From G963668435 sp963668435 (GTDB taxonomy: Bacteria > Latescibacterota > Latescibacteria > Latescibacterales > Latescibacteraceae): DNA of 64,000 nt. This document shows, one piece after another, positions 18,107 through 28,236 of this stretch. Position 1 is the stretch's first letter, and each line of letters starts with the position of its first letter. Made by a program: the position numbers and the translations under genes. The stretch lies in the NCBI GenBank assembly GCA_963668435.2, contig CAXXSC010000008.1, forward strand, positions 62,001 through 126,000, given 5' to 3'. The notes beneath the pieces were generated by a model. That model was not told the origin of the DNA, did not search any database, and saw only the letters and a program-made list of their open reading frames with translations.

Positions 18107-21100
18107 CTATCGAATAAAGGTCATTTTTCCGGTTCTGGCCTTGCCTGCATAAATGATCCGGTAGATATACACACCGCTTGAAACAGTCCGGCCGCCGTCA
18201 TCGTCCGCATTCCAGACTACTGCATGATTTCCGGCACTGCGAAGCCCCTCGCTCAATGTCCTTACTTTCCGGCCGAGAAGATCGTAAACCTCAACCTGTA
18301 CCATGCCGTCTGAACTGATATCGAATGTAATTTCAGTTGCCGGATTGAAGGGGTTCGGGCTGTTCTGCATGATTCTGAGTACTCCGGGTCTTGTTGTTCG
18401 AGAACTCTCAATATTGCTTACAAGCGTGTTGCCGGACCTGTCACTGACAGTCAGCATAAGCACAGCCGGACCTGTCAGCGGCAACTCGTCAGCATCGATT
18501 GTCAGCCTTGCCGTATCCTCCGAATAACTAAATGTTGTCTCGTCACCATTACATGTGATCATCAGCGAGGACGGGTCTATACCACAGCCATTATCTGCGA
18601 GCGTAACCAGAATTCCATTATCGTCTTCAGCGATATTTTCGATAGTCGGGCTGATCAAGTCATAGCCAAGAGCGTATGTTCCACTCTTTTCTATCATGGC
18701 CGATACAGAATCGTCGGCACGGTCTGATCCGGCAAATAGCCATCCACCCTCAGAGGCTACATATATTCCTGCGCCGGTAACCTCATCAAGACCATTCCAG
18801 GATATGCACATTGCTTTGTCAGGCTGCATTGAAACAGGCGCGATACTGTAGCGTTCTCCACCTATCTCGATTCCTCCCGGAGCTGCCTTATAGGCTGCAT
18901 CGCCATCCGAGTCTTCAATTATGGTTATCAGCATTGCGTCGGGTAGTGAACCTGCAGCGATATCAAGTGTCATATCTCCGAGGACCAACCGGGCAGCTTT
19001 TGCCCCTCCACGGCCATAGGCAAATCTCGTGCTGTCCTGAACAGCCAGCCCTTCATCGGTAACGCCTTTCATAATAATATCAGCTGTGCCTGTCGAACTT
19101 TTTCCAAGCCCGTATGGAAGGAGATATCGTCCCTCATAAAAACCGTCCGAAACGGACGCTACCGAAACGGCACTGGTATCCTCACCCGCTTCGACTGACA
19201 AAACGGGTATACCTGTGAGTGTGAGTGTTGAGGATACAAATATATCGATATAATCTTCCTGCATTGGGTTCCGGAAAAGTCTGGCGCGCAAAACATCACG
19301 CATGACAGCTCCCGAGACAATCACAACGGTATCAAATGAATCGCTCTTGTTGTCGCTGTCCGTAACCGTAAAGGTCAGTGTCTCCTGTCCCTGCCAGGTT
19401 TCCGAGTGTGCGCAGACCTGGGCGAGATGCGTAACCGGATCGATACTCACGCTGATACTGTCATTACCGCTGACTGTCCATTGCACTGCATAATCGGGAC
19501 TGTCGGCATCGAAAAAGTAATCATCGAGATTGACATTGACACACTCACCTGCAGTAAGGCTGATAGTATTCAAACCACCGGCAACTGGTGTTCCGTCGGC
19601 GGAAACACTGAAAACAGTCAACGTGTCGGATGCGGCACCACCAAGAGGGTTTGTGACTGTGAATGCGGCCTTCTCCCACCCTATCCATGATGACGGGCCG
19701 GAAAAAACAATATTTTTTGTTGCCAGCGTTTTTTCCACTGATGTGCTCTTTGCCGCTGCCTGGCTCTCATACTCGATAGTCGCGTTCTGGTTCATTGACC
19801 AGAACCAGGCAAGCTGATCGTCATCATACATGGAATCATCAACATAACTGTTCAGATCGAGAGTTGTACTTTCACCGGCGATGAAACCGACTTTTGCCGG
19901 AAGATTCAAAACAGGACGTGCAAGATCGGCCAGCACAGTAATATTGCATACATCGTCGGCAGACTTGCGTGTAGGGTCAGTTACCGTAAAAATAATCTTG
20001 TTAAGGCCAGAGGACTCTTCACTGATACTTCTAAGTGTCACAACACGGCTTGCCGGATCGATGTACAATGTCGCCGAACTGTCAGCATCAGCGGAACGTG
20101 ACCATGTCCAATCCATATCACTGTCCGTGTTGTCGATATCGAAATAGTAGTCGTCAAGGTCAATCCAGGCAGTCTGGGTTCCCGCAACCATTGTTGTGTC
20201 GGGGATACCGCCAACAATAGGAGTACCGTCCGATGGAGCGACAAAAGCGATCGTCTGCGTTGTGGCCATGTTGCCGTCAGGATCGACCGCTGTTATCGTA
20301 AGACGGTCCCAGCCAGTCCTGTTATTGAGATCAAGCAATAATAGCTTACCATTATGAGGATTGACTTCCCAGAAATCTATATTGTCTGCACCGGTTATTT
20401 CGAAAGTCAAGAGGCTATCATCATCATCGGGATCTGAGACATAGTCCCAAAGGACAAGAGAAGAATCCGCGGTTCCCTGGGCCAGGCCAATTTTCGGCAA
20501 AGCAGTCCAAACCGGCTTTTTCGTTGCGCGTGTGATCTCGACACTAAGCTTGCCAGTGTCTGAAAGATTTGACGGATCGCTCACTATCAAGTCGATCACC
20601 TCAGTGCCGATATAACCTTCAGCGCTCTTGACTGTCAAATTCAAGCCTGATGTCTGGAGGTCAATGTTTTCCGACTCAGCCCAGCTCAGCGTCAAATCCG
20701 TGTCATCCGGATCACTTATATATTCACTTAAATCAATAGTCTTGTAATCGTTTCGTTCAATCACCACTGCAGGCAGTACAGAGATCACCGGCGCATCGTT
20801 GACCGGAGTCACAAGCACGGGAAGCGTGATCGAAGCGGTCATTTCATATGGATCACTCACTCTTATTGTCAAACTGCTGTTGCCGTAATAATTCTCGTCA
20901 CCGGTTAAAAATATCTCATTTGATACATTTTCATAACTGAGATTACTTCCAGGTAAAATATCGAATTCGAGTTCGGACAGCGTGTTATCCGCGTCGCTGA
21001 CAACATCATCGAGCTTGAACACTGAAGTTCTGACATCTTCTGCGATATACAGAGTATCAGGCAATGCGCTTAGCACAAAAGTCGGCGGAGAATCGACTGT

Positions 21101-22033
21101 TACGCGCATGACATCCGAACTTGGCGCGACACCGCCGCCGCTGACAGAAAATGTGATATCTTCATAGCCCTTGAACGTGGGTGGCGCGGTAAATGTAACA
21201 ACATGTTTCACCTGATCGATGCTGACACCTATGTGATTGTTGCCCGAATAATTCCATGTAAAAAGGCTGTCAGGGATAGATGATATTCCAATATGATTGT
21301 CGAGGTCAAGTGTGCTGTCCTGTGTGCCGGGAGCCAGGAACATGTCCTCGAGCGGCGGATCAATTTCGATACCCGATACGGTGATTGAACATGACTGATA
21401 GTTTCTGAAATAATAGCTGTCTGCTGCCTCGAGGACATTGTAACGCGCGAAACGGTTCGGATGATCGTCATCGAGAGTAATGATGGAATTCTCGCAAAGC
21501 CCTATGGCGACAAGCTTGAATGTACAGGCCACGCCATATCGGAGATTTGATGACGGCTTAGCTTGACCTGAGGAATATGCCGTACTTTCAATGTAATTCA
21601 TCTGCCAGCCGGCCTCGCCGTTATCATATGCGGCGGTTTTGTCGCCGGAAGAATAATTTCCAATTGTCGGATATGTTGTTCCCGACACCGACCTAAAGTA
21701 TTCACCCTGTATGAATGGCGCGAAATTTCCGTCATCGTAAACTCTCTGCTCAACAATCTTGAAATAACTGTCGTCAACGGTGAAATATAACGATAACTGT
21801 GTAAGCTGGACTTGTTTGGGATTTCTCAGGAAAACATCAATGGAAAGAGTATCGCCAATAGTAACCTGTATATCACTCATGCCTCCTGTCGAGGTCCCTG
21901 TGCCCGACCTGTAGAGATACATATCCACATCACCGCGCACTGTCCCCTCAACATCGGCGTGGGCAATCACCGCAGATACGGCCAATACGACTAAACAGAA
22001 AGCATATAAGATACAACTGAATTTTCGGTTCAT
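18107..22033 (-). CDS. Giant secreted cadherin-like adhesin with FlgD-type sorting domain
   Basis: A 1308-residue surface protein. It has a signal peptide (FSCILYAFCLVVLAVSAVIAHA), then a cohesin-like domain (~30-200; GDTLSIDVFLRNPKQVQLTQ), then at least six tandem cadherin/immunoglobulin-like repeats. Each repeat contains a D-x-D-[ND]-type calcium-binding element (DPDDTD, DPDDDD, DIDNTD, DADSPD) and ends in a TVTD-like strand. A beta-rich section follows, then a C-terminal FlgD-like module beginning SPNPFNPATEITF and ending KMTFIR, which in FCB-group bacteria marks cargo for outer-membrane export. ATG 22033 follows GGAG; the frame continues upstream without support. It is the first gene of a three-gene operon. 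Confidence 0.85.
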   Translation of the reverse strand: MNRKFSCILYAFCLVVLAVSAVIAHADVEGTVRGDVDMYLYRSGTGTSTGGMSDIQVTIGDTLSIDVFLRNPKQVQLTQLSLYFTVDDSYFKIVEQRVYDDGNFAPFIQGEYFRSVSGTTYPTIGNYSSGDKTAAYDNGEAGWQMNYIESTAYSSGQAKPSSNLRYGVACTFKLVAIGLCENSIITLDDDHPNRFARYNVLEAADSYYFRNYQSCSITVSGIEIDPPLEDMFLAPGTQDSTLDLDNHIGISSIPDSLFTWNYSGNNHIGVSIDQVKHVVTFTAPPTFKGYEDITFSVSGGGVAPSSDVMRVTVDSPPTFVLSALPDTLYIAEDVRTSVFKLDDVVSDADNTLSELEFDILPGSNLSYENVSNEIFLTGDENYYGNSSLTIRVSDPYEMTASITLPVLVTPVNDAPVISVLPAVVIERNDYKTIDLSEYISDPDDTDLTLSWAESENIDLQTSGLNLTVKSAEGYIGTEVIDLIVSDPSNLSDTGKLSVEITRATKKPVWTALPKIGLAQGTADSSLVLWDYVSDPDDDDSLLTFEITGADNIDFWEVNPHNGKLLLLDLNNRTGWDRLTITAVDPDGNMATTQTIAFVAPSDGTPIVGGIPDTTMVAGTQTAWIDLDDYYFDIDNTDSDMDWTWSRSADADSSATLYIDPASRVVTLRSISEESSGLNKIIFTVTDPTRKSADDVCNITVLADLARPVLNLPAKVGFIAGESTTLDLNSYVDDSMYDDDQLAWFWSMNQNATIEYESQAAAKSTSVEKTLATKNIVFSGPSSWIGWEKAAFTVTNPLGGAASDTLTVFSVSADGTPVAGGLNTISLTAGECVNVNLDDYFFDADSPDYAVQWTVSGNDSISVSIDPVTHLAQVCAHSETWQGQETLTFTVTDSDNKSDSFDTVVIVSGAVMRDVLRARLFRNPMQEDYIDIFVSSTLTLTGIPVLSVEAGEDTSAVSVASVSDGFYEGRYLLPYGLGKSSTGTADIIMKGVTDEGLAVQDSTRFAYGRGGAKAARLVLGDMTLDIAAGSLPDAMLITIIEDSDGDAAYKAAPGGIEIGGERYSIAPVSMQPDKAMCISWNGLDEVTGAGIYVASEGGWLFAGSDRADDSVSAMIEKSGTYALGYDLISPTIENIAEDDNGILVTLADNGCGIDPSSLMITCNGDETTFSYSEDTARLTIDADELPLTGPAVLMLTVSDRSGNTLVSNIESSRTTRPGVLRIMQNSPNPFNPATEITFDISSDGMVQVEVYDLLGRKVRTLSEGLRSAGNHAVVWNADDDGGRTVSSGVYIYRIIYAGKARTGKMTFIR

Positions 22034-22296
22034 CGAGTACTCCATCTGACGTTCAACTGGTTTAACGCTGTAATAAATAGCAAACAACGTGCCAGTTGCG
22101 CAACTCGGGCGTTTTCGCCATTTTTTCAGGCATATAGGCGGGATAAAGATACATTGGGGGAAAGATTTTCCTCCCGGAAATTGCAGTTTTTTCCAGAGAG
22201 CTCATATTATCTCTATCGGCGTTTTACCTTAATACATTAAGAATAAAATATGTATCTTTTTAAAATTTGACAATTATTAATCTGCACCATTCCTAC

Positions 22297-22327
22297 AAAA
22301 AAAGGGCCCGGAAAATCCGGGCCCTTT
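22297..22327 (-). terminator. Intrinsic terminator after the 1961-residue secreted protein gene
   Basis: A perfect 11-bp stem, AAAGGGCCCGG (22301-22311) with CCGGGCCCTTT (22317-22327), around a 5-nt loop. Read on the minus strand it is followed by a run of seven T residues, 24 bp after the stop codon of the upstream gene. Confidence 0.92.
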
Positions 22328-22350
22328 CGTAAACTGCCTGAGTATGCGTC

Positions 22351-25300
22351 TTACTTGAGGAAGAGCATTCTCCTGGAGTCTTTGTACTGTCCGGCAGTGA
22401 TGGTATAGAAGTACATACCGTTGGAGACCATGTTACCACTGTCGTCACGTGCGTTCCAGACGATCGAGTAGTTACCGGCTTCCTGGATACCGGAATTCAG
22501 CGTGGCAATGTGGCGGCCGAGGACATCATAGATCTTCAGCTCGACATTGCTCTTGCTCGGGATACTGTAAGCGATTGTCGTGGTCGGGTTGAACGGGTTC
22601 GGGAAGTTCTGTTTCAGCGTGAACTCCGTGGGAACCGCATCGACACTGACAGCATCGCTGATAACGATGTCTTCACCGATCATGGAGCTTCCAACAACCC
22701 TCAGGCCCGTGATAGCGAGCATATCGGATGTGAAAGCACCGTCACGATTGGACGTGAAGCTGACTTCAGCCAGGACACCGTCACCCTTGAAGCTGTATGC
22801 GCCATAGACTGAGTTTTCAAGTCTGGCGATGCCATCTTCAAAGATCGGGAAGGAATGGGACTCTTCACTGATGAAGCTGCCCTTGACAATGTCATTGACC
22901 GAAATAGCGCTGCTGTAGCCAAGAGTCAGGTCATACGCGCTGATATCAGCGGCATTGCGCACGATAACCTGTGCTGTGTATCTCTCACCAGCCTTCATCA
23001 TATCAGGAAGGTTAACGATCTCGAATGTAGCATCGAGATTTGAGATCATGGGCATCTCGGCAGCTTTTGCGAAGACAGGCTGGGCACCGGAAACAGCGCC
23101 GGTGGCGGTATCGAAGTTACCTGTTGCGAGAGACAAGTCATCGATGTCGACAACGTTGTTTTCGTTGATGTCAGCCCACTTGTAGTTATACTTGCCACCG
23201 GTCGATGAATCAACTTCGGTATCCCACTTGGCATCGGAGGAGGTGGTAGCGAACGCGGTTTCAATGCGGTCGATATCATCCTGGTCGATAACGTTGTTAG
23301 GATAAACGTCGCTGTTCTCGTCGGAATAACCGTATGCGTCGCCGCCAAGGAGCTCACCAAAGTCATAGGAAAGTTCATGGTCGCCAGGCGTAACTGCAAC
23401 GCTGGCAAGTTTTGCGAGATAACGGTCGTACTTGACAACGAGATCCCACTCACCGGTCGGGACGTTCGTGAGTTTGAAGTCACCATCAGCATTCAGTTTG
23501 TACTGGATGCCACTGGCAGCATAGTCACCTGCATCGAGACCAATGGTCTGGGTCGAGTGTACGAAGCCGTCGTTGGCAGCGATAAACACTGCGTCATCGA
23601 GCTGTTCATACGAACCGCGCTCACGCAGATCGAAAGTAACGACGTATTCAGCGGAGACACGGCCTTCAAATGCCAGTGTACCATGAATGCTGCCGCGAGG
23701 CTGGACATTGGATGTGACATTCGAGCCATCGATTGTCTGCTCGACACCGTTGTTAAAGAACTTGGTCATATTATCTATAACACTAATCTTAGAGCTTGTC
23801 CCGATATCACTGGACGTGCCTTTACCAACAACCTGGAATGTGGCGATCAGATCACCGAATCCGGTTGTGCCAAGACCAATGTCATCGCCATCGTTGAAGA
23901 TGGTGGCGTGCAGCTGGTAATTGGTACCGCTCATGGTCGATTCGTTTGCGATCAGGTAGCCCTGGCCGGTCGGATCGGTGAACGGTGTGGCAGAAGCGTC
24001 AACCACCTCGAAGTAAGTCGTGTCAACTGCGACAAACAGTTCGATAATATCGACATCTGTCGGATAGTAAGCACGGACCGAGACAGTCGTGGTATCGCCA
24101 ATTGTGCTGACGAAGTTCTTAGGCTCGAGCATCAGGTTACGTTGCGGGACCTCGGACGCAAGACCGGTGATCGAGAGCATACCAGGTGCGCGATAGAGCT
24201 TCTGCGTACCATTGGCAAAGTTAGGATTGGCTGTAGTGTCATTGTTGACACCGACATAGACGTAGTAATCGCCATCGGCAAGAGCGACCGCGCTGCCAGT
24301 CGACAGGTTTGCCGTGTACTTAGCGGCAGCAGCACCGGGAACGCGAAGCTGAACATCATAATACTGCACCGTATTGTCGGTCAGCCAGCTGCCGTTAGCG
24401 AGAGAACCATCTGTGGATGTCAGAGCGTATGCATCGCCATCAGCGAGGTTATCTGCACTGATATCGGCGATTGTGACCATGGAAGCACCCTCAGAGTACT
24501 CGCCGTCACCAATCATAACACTGATGTTGTCAATCTTACCATCGAAGAGTGCACCAGCATCAGGAAGGAATGCAAGGCCGTCGACACCAGCGCCACCACC
24601 AGGAGTGTTACAGGTAATGGTTTCGGTATAAACGCCGTTTGCCGTATACGGGCCACCTGTCAGATCGTTAGCGGCATTCGTGCTGTCGCCAAGTCTGACA
24701 TCGGTGATTTCACCCTGTGTCATATCTGAAATTTCAAATGTGACGGTATACTCAATGTTGGCAGTAGTGAACTCGGCCAGCAAACGGGTAGCATTCGCTG
24801 TCCGTGAAGCAGAACCACCGGTCAGGCTCCAATCGCCAGCCGTGAAATCATAACCGGTAGCGCCATTATCAAAGTCACCATTGGCGACTTTCTCGCCAGC
24901 ATCTTCTTTGACGAGGAACACACCGACTTCTGCGTTGGAATCAATATCCATGACGTCGAAGTCGATACGATAGGTGGCGTTAGCGTTCATAGCAGCATTG
25001 CTGACAGGCGGCGTATGAACATTGACATACGGTGTGGTGTTGTTGAAGGAAATGACATCAGCACCAGCGGCGCCGTCATCAAATACACCGGAGATACCAA
25101 GACAGACTACACGCTCTGTCAGGCTAGCGCCCGAACCTTCAGAAATGACACCATAGATGACATAACGGTTGGTATTTGTAGATTCATCAGCAGGATACCA
25201 TCCGGTATTCAGGTAGTCTTCCTTGAGGTTCCATGCATAGTACGCGTCTTCCTTACCCTCGGGATCCTCGAGCAGGTCGACAACGATCTTATGTGTACCG

Positions 25301-28236
25301 GTCGAGGTATTGCCGGCAGCCAGAGCTGCAGCAGTCCTGATGGCGGTAACATCATCAGCGCCAAAGTCGGTCAAGGCGGGGGTGTCGTCGTAATCGATAT
25401 AGAACTCGATGGTACAAGCATTATCGATATCCTTGTCACCCTCGATACCGCTCTTACCCCAGCTGAGCATAACAACATCGGTCTGGGACTGGTCGATGGT
25501 AACATCGGCAGCTCCGGCAACTCCCTGGAAGCTATCGACACCGAGATCATACTCGGCAAGAGCGTCGATAACGAGGTCCGGGGAATGTTTGACCGAAATC
25601 GTCAACTGCGTGGTGCCGCTGAAGGTCGGATCGTTGGTATTGTCGTAACCCATGACAGGCTTGACATACTGGTTTTTCTTGTCGTTGGCGACAGCGTAAA
25701 CAGTATAGGTACCTGCGGGAAGCGGGTTGGCAATCTTGTTTTCCCAGTTATACTTGATGAATCCGTTGCCGTCCTCGTTGTTTTCTTTAAGGCCTGCAAC
25801 GATCAGCGTGGAAGTGCCGAGACCGGTAATAGTCTCGTTGCCGTCAGCACCGCTGACAGTGACATCGCTGACAGTGTATGAGCTGTTGGTCGAATAGTAC
25901 AGGTTGACCGTAGCGTCATCATCAAAGTCATCAACAGCAACCCAAAAATCAACATTGTCAGTCGGAGTAACACTCGGCAGAATTACGCCGTTGATACCCA
26001 CGAAGAGACCACTGTCAATTGTCATGTTGCTGCTATCACCAGCCTCAAGTGTCGCACTTGCATCGTAATCCCATGCAAGAACATCGACCTGTGGCCAATG
26101 CGTGACAGTCACTTTACCGGAACGGCCAAGTGGGAAGTCACCGGTAATGGAACTGACAACATAGAAATACCATTCACCCTCGGTAAGGTTGGCGACCGTG
26201 AAGCCCTGGTTGCCGGTGTGACCTTCGTTAACGGTAAGGGCGGACGGTGTGTGCGTCAGCATCTGGACAACACCGGTGTCATCAGCGTCAACATGCGACA
26301 GAGTTGAATCCTGCGATGCGTAGACACGGAAGACGACATCGTTGGTGTTATCGCCATCTGCATTGTCAAAGTTATCGGTAACTTCGGTCGGCAGTGTTGT
26401 CGCGACCTGCGTATTACCAACAGAATCAACAAGGTAATCGGGCAGAGCGTTGAATGCTGCATTACCGACTGCCGGATAGATTTCACCGTCTGCAAGCGTG
26501 GAATCATTGTCACCGGTCATACGGCCAGTGAAAGTGACTTCGCCAACAGCAAGCGGGCCGGGAGCAACGTAAGTAATCGTCGGGCCGCTGCCGGTTGTAA
26601 GGTCGTCAGTGGCGTTGTCGGTAGCATCGATAAAGTCAACAATATATTCCTTGGTGCCAGCCGCGGGGGATTCCGCAGTCTCGACCGGGAACATTGCGTA
26701 CATGTTATCGGTGCTGTCAAATGTGTTGTAGGAAACATAAACTTCAACATTGTCGATATCGACTTCGTTACAGTCCGCGGTTGCGGTAAACTGAAGGTTA
26801 CCGGTTGTTGTTGCGGTAAGAACTTCAAGGTAAGTACCGACAGCAGAAGCTGCAGCACCAACTGCGCCACCGATAGACGGTGTGACTGAAGTACCGGCGG
26901 TAAAGTTTGTCACCTCATACTTCAGGTAGTAGGTAACACCGGGAAGGGCGCTGATATCCTGCTCGAGTATGCCTATTGCACCGGTAACATGACGGGCAGC
27001 ATTTGCATTGTATGCCCAGTCTGTTCCCATTGTCCACCCGGTAGCATCACCAGTGAAAGTACCATTGGTAACAAGGTTGGTCGTATCCAGACGATAGAGC
27101 TTGATATCATCGATCTGGGAAGCATTACCTGTGCCGTCAGCCGTGAAAACGAGATCCGTGCCTGCTGAAAGAATAATATCACCATAGGCAACAGGGCCTG
27201 CAATACTCAGAGGCAGACCGGCTGTACCACCGAGACTCGGAGTAACAGTATTGGCTGCGTTGGTATAGGTGAATGACAGGAAATAGTTACCACCGTTGAC
27301 CACAACACCCGGGAGTGTTGCAGCACCGGCACCGGCACCTGTCATATCGATTTCACCGGCATTCCACTGCCAGTTACCACCGAACGCCCAGGCTGGCGTG
27401 CGCAGGGATGTATCAACAGTCAGTGCTGCATTGCCAACAGCATTTGGCTCGCTGATCTCAACACAAGTGATATCATCGATTGTTCCAGTGAAACCGGTCG
27501 CGTTCATAACAAAATCTTCGCCGGTTCCGGCAACAATTGTCTCCGTGTAGGTGCCGACCGCGTTGTAAGTACCGAGACCACCGGCAGTTCCACCAACAGT
27601 TGGTACAATAGTACCGGCAGTGAACTTGGTGATCTTGAAAGAAACGCGATAGGAAGCCAGCGAATTGATAACACCAGTCTGCACGATGTCATCATTTGTA
27701 GCAGCTGCAAAATCAACCACACCAAAGTCAGCGTCGGTCACAATTTCATTGTCATATGTGATATTTGCGCTGGCCGGGGTTTCAGTCCACGAGGGTCCAG
27801 TGGCGTAATCGTCATCGAACGTGCCATTGGTGAGTACCTCGTTACCAAGGTAGAAAGTTATAGTGTTGAAAGCTGCGTCAACACCCATGGTCGCAAATCT
27901 CGGCATGCCGTCTGTACCGGATGTGTTGACACCGGTTGTCGACACTTCGTTGATCATAGAACCATCGTTGTTGATATCAGCCAGCGTCATATCAGCGGGC
28001 AGATCAACAGTAAAAGAGGAACCATACTGATGAATTCTACTCGGTGAGTAATTAATCTGCTGGAAGAAGTAATTGTCGTCGGGATTACCGGCAGTCGCCG
28101 TTCCCTCCGGGCCATTGACATAGGCGCCCGTTGGGACCTTTGCAGGCGTGACAGACATTGTCGCCTGACTGAAAGCCTGACTTGCCCCAATGACGAGAAG
28201 CAATAGTGTTAATATCAATAAATTACGTGATCTCAT
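22351..28236 (-). CDS. Giant modular secreted protein (CBM-like repeats, cohesin-like, dockerin-like, FlgD-type C-terminus)
   Basis: A 1961-residue exported protein with a signal peptide (LLILTLLLLVIGASQAFS). It has at least three carbohydrate-binding-like beta-sandwich repeats in the first ~520 residues (NGTFDDDYATGPSW; TPAWAFGGNWQW; NGTFTGDATGWTMG) and a fourth near residue 1190 (NGDFDNGATGYDF). Between them are several immunoglobulin-like segments. A cohesin-like domain near 1430-1590 (FVSTIGDTTTVSVRAYYP) is followed by a dockerin-like pair of calcium loops (DENSDVYPNNVIDQDDI and DINENNVVDIDDL), a second cohesin-like beta domain and a C-terminal module QNFPNPFNPTTTIAYSIP...MLFLK for sorting. 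AAGGAG lies 8 nt before the start. It is monocistronic. Likely role: surface-layer or polysaccharide-binding scaffold. Confidence 0.85.
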   Translation of the reverse strand: MRSRNLLILTLLLLVIGASQAFSQATMSVTPAKVPTGAYVNGPEGTATAGNPDDNYFFQQINYSPSRIHQYGSSFTVDLPADMTLADINNDGSMINEVSTTGVNTSGTDGMPRFATMGVDAAFNTITFYLGNEVLTNGTFDDDYATGPSWTETPASANITYDNEIVTDADFGVVDFAAATNDDIVQTGVINSLASYRVSFKITKFTAGTIVPTVGGTAGGLGTYNAVGTYTETIVAGTGEDFVMNATGFTGTIDDITCVEISEPNAVGNAALTVDTSLRTPAWAFGGNWQWNAGEIDMTGAGAGAATLPGVVVNGGNYFLSFTYTNAANTVTPSLGGTAGLPLSIAGPVAYGDIILSAGTDLVFTADGTGNASQIDDIKLYRLDTTNLVTNGTFTGDATGWTMGTDWAYNANAARHVTGAIGILEQDISALPGVTYYLKYEVTNFTAGTSVTPSIGGAVGAAASAVGTYLEVLTATTTGNLQFTATADCNEVDIDNVEVYVSYNTFDSTDNMYAMFPVETAESPAAGTKEYIVDFIDATDNATDDLTTGSGPTITYVAPGPLAVGEVTFTGRMTGDNDSTLADGEIYPAVGNAAFNALPDYLVDSVGNTQVATTLPTEVTDNFDNADGDNTNDVVFRVYASQDSTLSHVDADDTGVVQMLTHTPSALTVNEGHTGNQGFTVANLTEGEWYFYVVSSITGDFPLGRSGKVTVTHWPQVDVLAWDYDASATLEAGDSSNMTIDSGLFVGINGVILPSVTPTDNVDFWVAVDDFDDDATVNLYYSTNSSYTVSDVTVSGADGNETITGLGTSTLIVAGLKENNEDGNGFIKYNWENKIANPLPAGTYTVYAVANDKKNQYVKPVMGYDNTNDPTFSGTTQLTISVKHSPDLVIDALAEYDLGVDSFQGVAGAADVTIDQSQTDVVMLSWGKSGIEGDKDIDNACTIEFYIDYDDTPALTDFGADDVTAIRTAAALAAGNTSTGTHKIVVDLLEDPEGKEDAYYAWNLKEDYLNTGWYPADESTNTNRYVIYGVISEGSGASLTERVVCLGISGVFDDGAAGADVISFNNTTPYVNVHTPPVSNAAMNANATYRIDFDVMDIDSNAEVGVFLVKEDAGEKVANGDFDNGATGYDFTAGDWSLTGGSASRTANATRLLAEFTTANIEYTVTFEISDMTQGEITDVRLGDSTNAANDLTGGPYTANGVYTETITCNTPGGGAGVDGLAFLPDAGALFDGKIDNISVMIGDGEYSEGASMVTIADISADNLADGDAYALTSTDGSLANGSWLTDNTVQYYDVQLRVPGAAAAKYTANLSTGSAVALADGDYYVYVGVNNDTTANPNFANGTQKLYRAPGMLSITGLASEVPQRNLMLEPKNFVSTIGDTTTVSVRAYYPTDVDIIELFVAVDTTYFEVVDASATPFTDPTGQGYLIANESTMSGTNYQLHATIFNDGDDIGLGTTGFGDLIATFQVVGKGTSSDIGTSSKISVIDNMTKFFNNGVEQTIDGSNVTSNVQPRGSIHGTLAFEGRVSAEYVVTFDLRERGSYEQLDDAVFIAANDGFVHSTQTIGLDAGDYAASGIQYKLNADGDFKLTNVPTGEWDLVVKYDRYLAKLASVAVTPGDHELSYDFGELLGGDAYGYSDENSDVYPNNVIDQDDIDRIETAFATTSSDAKWDTEVDSSTGGKYNYKWADINENNVVDIDDLSLATGNFDTATGAVSGAQPVFAKAAEMPMISNLDATFEIVNLPDMMKAGERYTAQVIVRNAADISAYDLTLGYSSAISVNDIVKGSFISEESHSFPIFEDGIARLENSVYGAYSFKGDGVLAEVSFTSNRDGAFTSDMLAITGLRVVGSSMIGEDIVISDAVSVDAVPTEFTLKQNFPNPFNPTTTIAYSIPSKSNVELKIYDVLGRHIATLNSGIQEAGNYSIVWNARDDSGNMVSNGMYFYTITAGQYKDSRRMLFLK

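Noticed and set aside
22094..22105. 12-bp perfect palindrome AGTTGCGCAACT upstream of the adhesin gene
   Set aside because: A palindrome of this length is expected many times by chance in 64 kb, and it is not repeated elsewhere near promoters.
23377..24729. 450-codon plus-strand open frame inside the giant secreted protein gene
   Set aside because: It is antisense to a clearly coding minus-strand gene with signal peptide, modules, sorting tail and terminator; its own translation is low-complexity and matches nothing.
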